From Amphimedon queenslandica (lineage: Eukaryota > Porifera > Demospongiae > Haplosclerida > Niphatidae), in contig NW_003546447.1 in NCBI RefSeq assembly GCF_000090795.2, forward strand, positions 1 through 35,091: 35,091 nt of DNA. The letters run 5' to 3'. Each line of letters begins with the position of its first letter. Position 1 is the first letter of the stretch. The notes beneath the pieces were generated by a model. It made no database searches, had not been told where the DNA came from, and saw nothing but the letters and a program-made list of their open reading frames with translations. Shown piece by piece: positions 23,801 through 35,091 of this stretch. A program made the translations under genes and the position numbers.

Positions 23801-25081
23801 GTGTGGGTCCTGGTTCAGCTGTTTCTTTTCCTTATCCACCTGTAAGTTGTACTTGTACTTGTAGCAGCTGAGATGCATACATGATAGACTCATTCACATG
23901 CTATGCATGAGGACACAAACAGTACATGTAGATGTAGTTTATGTTAAATATAGAACTATTAATAGTGACTAGTTTTTGTTCTAGTTCTACACACTTAGTT
24001 CTAGTTCTAGGTTGTGACAATGATTATATATTTTAGTTATAGATTAGTTATTAATTCCATAACACTGTTAGTTATAGTTCTATAGTCCGGTACAAAGTTT
24101 CAGTACGGTTGGTTCTAGTTCTGGTTTTATTCTGGATTTTTATGTTGGTTCTAGTTCTAGTTCTAGAACTAAAGGGGAAAAACCCAAGAACTAATAGCGA
24201 AATAGTTCTAGTTCTGAGAACTAGAACAACAATAGGTAATACTGAAAGCAAATCCATTTTTCACACCCCAAGTTCAGTGTGTGTACAATTTAGTTATAGT
24301 CAAAGGGGCAGCCTAGTTTGGCTAGTAAGACCATTCCTCAGCCTATTAAGTAATTGGGGTGGCCCCACGGGCAGTTCTACAAATTCCAAGAATAATGCAC
24401 CTGTGCCTATGGGCCCTAGGGACACCGTATGCTATGATAACAATAGCTATAACTAAGCAATTTTTAGTCTAGTATGGTGGAGATTAACACACTAAAGCTA
24501 GTTATCTGCATTAATTGTTGCCGGTACTTGTGTGTCACACAGCCCACACAGTCAAATGTATACTCGATGCTCATCATAATGACTGTGAGTCTGTGACTGT
24601 GTGACATATGCACAACTAGAACACACACATACATAAACACTCACATACAAAAAAACATTGCTGATTAGCAGAATACAATGAGATTATAGAATTATGATGC
24701 ACCTATAGACGCTTTATTTGCGGATGCACCAATATTATAGCCTACATTATATATCTACTCACACTCCCAAAAAAGTAAAGTTGTAGTGGAGATTGATGCG
24801 AATAGGTTGATTAAAAGGCTCATTCCTCCCAGCTACAGCTAAAGTCTTTGCTGCCTCAGATTTATATGAAACTTCCAAATGTGTTCTAACCAAGAACTGC
24901 AAAAAACGAAAAATACAATGCAAATATATAATAAGAGGAAAACGAGTATAGATCTATATACCTTTTTTGGTAATTTGTCATGAGGACATTCATGATAATG
25001 ACCGGTACTGTTAGATCTAGCTGCATTTGCCAGGACCAGAGACAAAAGTAAGAAGCAGCAGTAGCTTGCAAATTCAGTCAT
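17858..25081 (-). CDS. Leishmanolysin (gp63)-like M8 zinc metalloprotease, copy D, intact, 20 exons
   Basis: Exons (minus strand): 24962-25081, 24763-24896, 21460-21490, 21319-21398, 21160-21277, 20835-21001, 20425-20518, 20233-20330, 20073-20184, 19906-20013, 19774-19850, 19599-19709, 19392-19551, 19234-19335, 19133-19178, 18951-19075, 18786-18860, 18319-18396, 18232-18259, 17858-18183. They total 2190 nt (729 aa) with no stop; exon lengths equal those of copy A except exons 1, 5 and 20. Features: signal peptide ([10 protein letters not shown]), propeptide HECPHD, HEIFH (242-246) followed by GFS, GSHWE (His347), Met-turn Met358, a Cys-rich region, a stalk with repeated [10 protein letters not shown], and a hydrophobic end ([15 protein letters not shown]) fitting a GPI signal. 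Intron 2 is 3.3 kb and full of inverted-repeat elements. The intron 4 donor is GC (AAG|GCAATT), so splicing there needs confirmation. Confidence 0.88.
17951..18130. repeat. 30-bp coding tandem repeat in the copy D stalk
   Basis: Six units spaced exactly 30 bp (AAGAAGTTGG recurs at 17971, 18001, 18031, 18061 and, altered, 18091) encode a 10-residue Ser/Thr/Pro/Gly repeat on the minus strand. The central units are nearly identical, showing recent expansion. Copies A, B and C carry related but diverged units of 27-33 bp. Confidence 0.85.
20549..20754. repeat. MITE-like inverted-repeat element in copy D intron 6
   Basis: The left end ACCATATAGAGCAAA and the right end TTTGTGCTATACAGC are imperfect inverted repeats, continuing as AAGGGCTGT against ACAACCCTCC. 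The element has no coding capacity and belongs with the family at 29633-29844. Confidence 0.6.
21781..21975. repeat. Long hairpin (foldback element) in copy D intron 2
   Basis: Arms of about 60 bp are inverted repeats. The core CTAAGCATGCAACTGCAAGA near 21833 faces TCTTGCAGTTGCATGCTTAG near 21907, perfect over about 32 bp, and outer parts (CAAATTTAAAAATT against AATTTTTAAATTTG) also pair. The central loop is about 50 bp. It is a non-coding foldback or MITE-like element. Confidence 0.8.
21980..22682. repeat. MITE-like element split by a nested element
   Basis: The left end ATTAGGGATGAGCCTATTAT (about 21981) is inverted at the right end ATAATAGGCTCGATCCTAAT (about 22663). Inside, 22334-22661 is a second element with its own inverted ends (GATGGCGATTC against GATTCGCCCATC). 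ATAATAGGCT occurs on both sides of the inner element and may be its target-site duplication. Confidence 0.6.
23012..23227. repeat. MITE-like element with TACCGTATAGCTT ends in copy D intron 2
   Basis: TACCGTATAGCTT at the left is matched by AAGCTATACGGTA at the right. The interior has repeated CCACGAAAAT or TTTTCGTGG motifs in both orientations. No open frame is present. The TACCGTA ends are shared in part with elements at 29633, 32957 and others. Confidence 0.75.
23245..24235. repeat. TAGTTCTAG-rich low-complexity region with an open stretch
   Basis: Degenerate repeats of TAGTTC/TTCTAG run through this intronic segment on the plus strand. Within it, about 23604-23836 on the minus strand is open for about 75 codons and reads like an acidic coding segment ([13 protein letters not shown] followed by a basic part), preceded by a possible acceptor near 23840. 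It could be a relic of a transposon gene. I do not recognise the protein. Confidence 0.4.
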
Positions 25082-25303
25082 CTTCAGATCTTTTCTCAGC
25101 ACGAAGAGTTTCAAGAAGTAGATTCATTACTTAAGTAGATCATTACATCACATCCTGGCCCATTCCATTCCTCCCACCAGAATAAATTGCATGTGCTGCA
25201 TCATGCTATGAATAAAGCAAAGTTCATAGAAAAACAATCACTCAGCATTTTAAAAACTTTAGCTCTCTTTTTTTTGTTGAAAGAGTACTAGTAAAGATCT
25301 ACC
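25082..25303. promoter_or_regulatory. Short divergent intergenic region
   Basis: Only about 220 bp separates the start codon of protease copy D (minus strand) from that of the next gene (plus strand), so both promoters probably lie here. No clear TATA box was identified. Confidence 0.4.
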
Positions 25304-26383
25304 ATGAATCCTAAAAGTAAGATATCAATACTTATAAATCATTCCTGATCTCATTATGTAGGGAAGCAGTGCACTTGTCTTGTAGTTGGAATAGTCTCAG
25401 TTCTTGCATTAGCAATACTAATAATAACATACAGTTCAGTCATGATGACTGCTTTTAGTGGCCCTGGTTCAGTCTTTGCTGGTGGTAACGTATTTATATC
25501 TCTTCATTCAAATGGGTTTGATACTGAAGTGGTTAAAGGACTCCGTGTAATGCCACAGTCAGTAGATAATGATGTCTTTTATTACATTCAGTCATGCAAT
25601 GTGAAGAGTATCAAAACCAGCTTCTTGCCATTAAGAATGCACAGCATTGCATTGAACCAACAGCAACCCATACCTGTAAACTATTATAATGGGGACATTC
25701 CTATTCATACTCTTAATACTGGCTCCATCACTTACTCAGCAAATTATACAAAAAGTTTTTGTTTGACAGTTTTTAACGATATAAGCAGGTATCAAAGTTA
25801 CATTGCTAATTCTGATATTTCACGTAATACCGGTATCAGTACCTTCTGCCTTCACCGATCAACAGGAGGGCATTCTAGTGGTACTTTGCTATTGAATGAA
25901 ACTAACTTTTACTTCATTGCTGCAGTGATCAGTGAGCGATCCAGTGATACGTTTATCAAGCTAAACATCAGTGCCAACATTACCACATACTCTGATAGCA
26001 ATATCGACAGCTGTTCATTGAGTGATACAGAGAGATCATGTTACATTGATATATCAAGCTACAAAGGAAAAAGCATATGTGTCTATATACAATCAGAGAA
26101 ATATCAATCCATAACATACAGTGTATCACATACTCCCACTCTTGTTGGCTTTGTTGCAGCTTCAGTGATCATAACAGTAGTCATAATTATAATGATAATA
26201 GCTAGTACCATCATTGTCACATGCTTTCTATTAAAGGAGTTTCAGAATAGTTATGCATCAGCTACTAGCTCTACTGCTAAATTACAGTCTAATAGTGGCT
26301 TTGAGTTGGAAAAGTACAGGCCAAAAAGAACAAGTTTAATTCGGGGAATATCAAAAAACAGCAATCAAAATGCTATAATCTAA
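25304..26383 (+). CDS. Unknown protein with two membrane segments, two exons
   Basis: The first exon (25304-25316) holds only ATG and four more codons or part-codons before a GTAAGA donor. The second (25362-26383) continues in phase (K-R-K across the junction), giving 344 aa. A hydrophobic segment at about residues 13-31 and another near residues 250-280 (just after SHTPTLVGF) flank an ectodomain with several cysteines and N-x-S/T sites. The C-terminal tail of about 60 residues is basic and Ser-rich. The simplest topology places both ends in the cytosol with a large loop outside. I do not recognise the family. Choosing the upstream ATG adds the first membrane segment; the alternative Met at 25442 would lose it. 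Confidence 0.7.
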
Positions 26384-26794
26384 TGATGTAAAATTTTGCT
26401 GTTGTTGTTGTTGTTGTTAGTTGTTTTTAGTTGCTAAGAAAAATTAATAATCCAAATTCCAGCAAATTTTGTGGTGCTGACATTGCATAACTGACACTGT
26501 GGCTCACAGCTTGGAAAACTGCCCATTGCCATATAAATTAATGATATAATAATTGTTTTTGGGTTCATGCCAAATTGTGATGTGTTATGCAGCCTCAGGT
26601 CAGATTTGTACCTAAACCACACCTGCTAAGAAGCTTTGCATGTAATAAAATTGTGATGTGACATCATTGTAGCTTCCATAGTAGACTATAGTGCAAACAA
26701 TTTCATTAATGTCTGCACCTTGAACTTGGGGAACTCCCACCCAATGAATGTTCATTTCAATGGCCTTTCATCACAAACCACACCTTACAATGCT
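26384..26794. other. Intergenic, with a short TTG microsatellite
   Basis: A (GTT)n run lies at about 26397-26419, just after the stop of the two-membrane-segment gene. The rest shows no coding exon and leads into the promoter of the next gene. Confidence 0.5.
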
Positions 26795-26802
26795 TATAAA
26801 AA
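26795..26802 (+). promoter_or_regulatory. Candidate TATA box
   Basis: TATAAAAA lies about 110-120 bases before the ATG of the small acylated protein gene. With start-site spacing of about 30 bases this would leave a 5' UTR of roughly 85 bases. Confidence 0.5.
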
Positions 26803-26914
26803 TCACTCTGCATGCTCCTAGCTCATCAGCGAGCTTATCAGTCATTGACTCTCAGCTGTATAATCTAATACTTGAATTAATACCTGTCCATTGAATCCTC
26901 ACAAGACTGAAGTC

Positions 26915-27325
26915 ATGGGTTGCTGCTGTTGCTCTCAGGCCCCAATATTAGATGATCCTACCATCACTGCTCATCTCAAAGTTGGTAGATTCATAGCAGT
27001 AAGGGGCTATACAACATATAAAAATGATGCTCCAGGCCTGTTGTACACAGATGGAGAGAATCTTTATTATGAAGCTACTTGTGGTGAGAAGAGAGCTTGT
27101 TCTTTGTGCTGTAGGTTTCGTCAACCATTGTCCAGCATAAAAGAAATCACTGTTGAGCAAGGTTCACAGGTTGTGACCGTTGGAAATGGAGTATTGGTTG
27201 GACCATTTCTTAAGGTGACTTTTGATAATGGAGTGATGCTAGTCTCAGCTGCAGATATGGGATCATTCCCTCAGACTCTAGACAGCATGACAACAAAAAC
27301 TATGCAGCCACCAGGATTTAATTGA
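26915..27325 (+). CDS. Small protein with N-terminal acylation motif MGCCCC
   Basis: The frame from the ATG at 26915 encodes 136 aa in one exon. It begins MGCCCCSQAP: Gly2 fits N-myristoylation and the following cysteines fit palmitoylation, so the protein is probably anchored to the inner face of a membrane (inference from the motif). The body (from about residue 20) is beta-strand-like, with Gly/Val-rich segments and a Cys cluster (ACSLCCRF) near the middle. No transmembrane segment is present. I do not recognise the family. The open frame extends a few codons upstream, but only through a TTG, so the ATG followed by GGT-TGC is the better start. A TATA-like box lies about 115 bases upstream, and an AATAAA near 27460 could serve as poly(A) signal. 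Confidence 0.75.
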   Translation: MGCCCCSQAPILDDPTITAHLKVGRFIAVRGYTTYKNDAPGLLYTDGENLYYEATCGEKRACSLCCRFRQPLSSIKEITVEQGSQVVTVGNGVLVGPFLKVTFDNGVMLVSAADMGSFPQTLDSMTTKTMQPPGFN

Positions 27326-27516
27326 ATTATAAACATACTTCATTGAATTATGAACATACTCTATTGCATCTGTGTCTACAAACAACAAAACTCCCAAAAA
27401 TCTTTACTTTATTGTTTTTAATAACTACATCTATTATATAACTATAATAACCATTAATTAATAAACGGCCCCACCTTTAAAACACGTGTTGCCTTGTTGG
27501 CCGGCTTCACATCAAG

Positions 27517-34056
<6,540 letters not shown>

Positions 34057-34402
34057 GTAAGTATTGATAATACAGTTACATGTAAATACTACATGTGCAT
34101 GTACATGTACATACATGTATGCCATATGACACATTTTTATCCACTTGTTGAGCATTCTCATTGTCAATTGAAATGTGGTATGATAAACATTATATGTACA
34201 TGGGGTAACAATCTGCTGTTACATGTTATTGATGTGTGTTCTCACGCCTAGGTACATGTAGTTAGTAATTAGTTCACTCATTAATTTAATGATCCATTGA
34301 GTATATAAATTGATTTTGGCAAAGAATGAATGACATGCACTATTGTCTACAATGTATATAAAGTGTGGTTGGAAACTACATGTAAGTTCCTCAAAATTAA
34401 TA

Positions 34403-35091
34403 ATGCAGTTAGCAATGGAAGGCAACTTTACTTTTACTGGTGAGTTCAGTGGTCCAGCAGTAGCAGCAGTTCTTACTGTTGAGATGATACTAGCTCTGAT
34501 AGCTAATGGTGTGGTACTATCTATCACACTCTATCAGTGGAAGTCCTTGAAACAATCATCAACAATATTCTTCACTTCTCTCATACTGGCACATCTTGTA
34601 TTGAATGTACTGTACCTTCCTTTCACTATCATTGCATTAGCTGCTGGTAAGTGGATCTTTGGTAGTACAGATGAGGAGAAGAGAGGGACATGTTACCTTG
34701 CTGCTTTTGTATTTTTATGTACCATACCTGTCATTTTTATGACATTAGCTGCTATATCGTTCAGTCGGTTTCTTTTTATTGTCAAACCACATCTTTACAA
34801 GTGGTTCATTAGACCCTTGATAGCACTGACCCTCACCATTATGGCTGTTAGCTGCTATTTCTAACATATATCTCCTTACATTCCACTCTGACATTGATCC
34901 AGACTTGTGTTATTTGTTACCAATAAACATCAATCGTAGCAGTGTTTTTGCTATTGTTTGAACTGTCATTGTCCTCATAATAATGTTTGTCTCTTCTCTT
35001 TGGACCTTTTGTTTCACTAGAAGCTACTTCAAAGCTCAGTCAGTGATAGCAGGAGAGAGTGTGTATGCCTCAAAAAAGAATAGACTCTGGA
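34403..35091 (+). pseudogene. Rhodopsin-like GPCR, partial, with a frameshift and a stop
   Basis: From the ATG at 34403 (or 34415) a frame of about 154 codons encodes a short N-terminus with an N-x-T site, then four hydrophobic segments: TM1 with IANGVVL, TM2 with a pair of Asn/His where Asp is usual, TM3 followed by SFSRFLFIVKPHLY (a DRY-like region), and TM4. The frame stops at 34862-34864. In another frame, from about 34866, the sequence continues as a plausible extracellular loop 2 and TM5 (FVSSLWTFCFTRSY) through one further TGA near 34957, up to the window edge. This suggests a class A GPCR broken by an indel and a nonsense change. It lies about 350 bp after FARSA exon 10 on the same strand. 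Confidence 0.7.

Noticed and set aside
24109..24456. Plus-strand 115-codon open frame
   Set aside because: Its first half is TAGTTCTAG-type low-complexity repeat and the rest has no recognisable domain or splice partners.

Overview
The window looks like nuclear DNA of an early-branching animal, most likely a demosponge. It is AT-rich, its genes are split by many short GT-AG introns (often 40-150 bp), it encodes an animal-type cytosolic phenylalanyl-tRNA synthetase alpha subunit and a rhodopsin-like GPCR, and it is dense in short inverted-repeat elements. The species cannot be fixed from the sequence alone.

Layout. 1-2790: AT-rich DNA, then a GC-rich block (about 1325-2790) that I do not recognise. 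3014-4003 (+): C-terminal exons of a single-pass receptor-like gene with tyrosine motifs in its tail and one in-frame stop. 5020-25081 (-): a tandem family of leishmanolysin/gp63-like (peptidase M8) zinc metalloproteases. By splicing paralogous exons I reconstruct two intact 20-exon genes: copy A (5020-9230, 707 aa) and copy D (17858-25081, 729 aa). Between them lie three broken relatives: a D-type 3' remnant (9691-9842), an A-type 3' fragment B (10066-10820) and a nearly full-length pseudogene C (12895-16665) with many lesions, including loss of the catalytic glutamate. An intact, intronless arylsulfatase gene (11261-12814) sits between B and C on the same strand.

The intact proteases have a signal peptide, a propeptide with a cysteine-switch-like motif, HExxH plus a distal zinc histidine, a Met-turn, a Cys-rich C-terminal region, a Ser/Thr/Pro stalk of 10-residue repeats and a hydrophobic tail that looks like a GPI-anchor signal. 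They are probably cell-surface or matrix proteases. With a secreted or lysosomal sulfatase in the same cluster, a link to extracellular-matrix turnover is possible, but that is inference.

25304-26383 (+): a two-exon gene for a protein with two membrane segments. 26915-27325 (+): a small protein with a strong N-terminal acylation motif. 27517-34056 (+): ten exons of FARSA, running off the window before its last roughly 105 residues. This copy has an apparent 2-bp frameshift in exon 8 and a His where motif 2 should have its Arg. 34403-35091 (+): a frameshifted rhodopsin-like GPCR downstream of FARSA exon 10, apparently inside a FARSA intron.

Non-coding structure: several inverted-repeat (MITE-like) families, some nested, many with ends resembling TACCGTA; a 10-bp-unit minisatellite with a 90-bp higher-order period and a decayed inverted partner (17061-17640); a degenerate roughly 180-bp repeat in at least three FARSA introns; and a tRNA-like sequence inside one inverted-repeat element.
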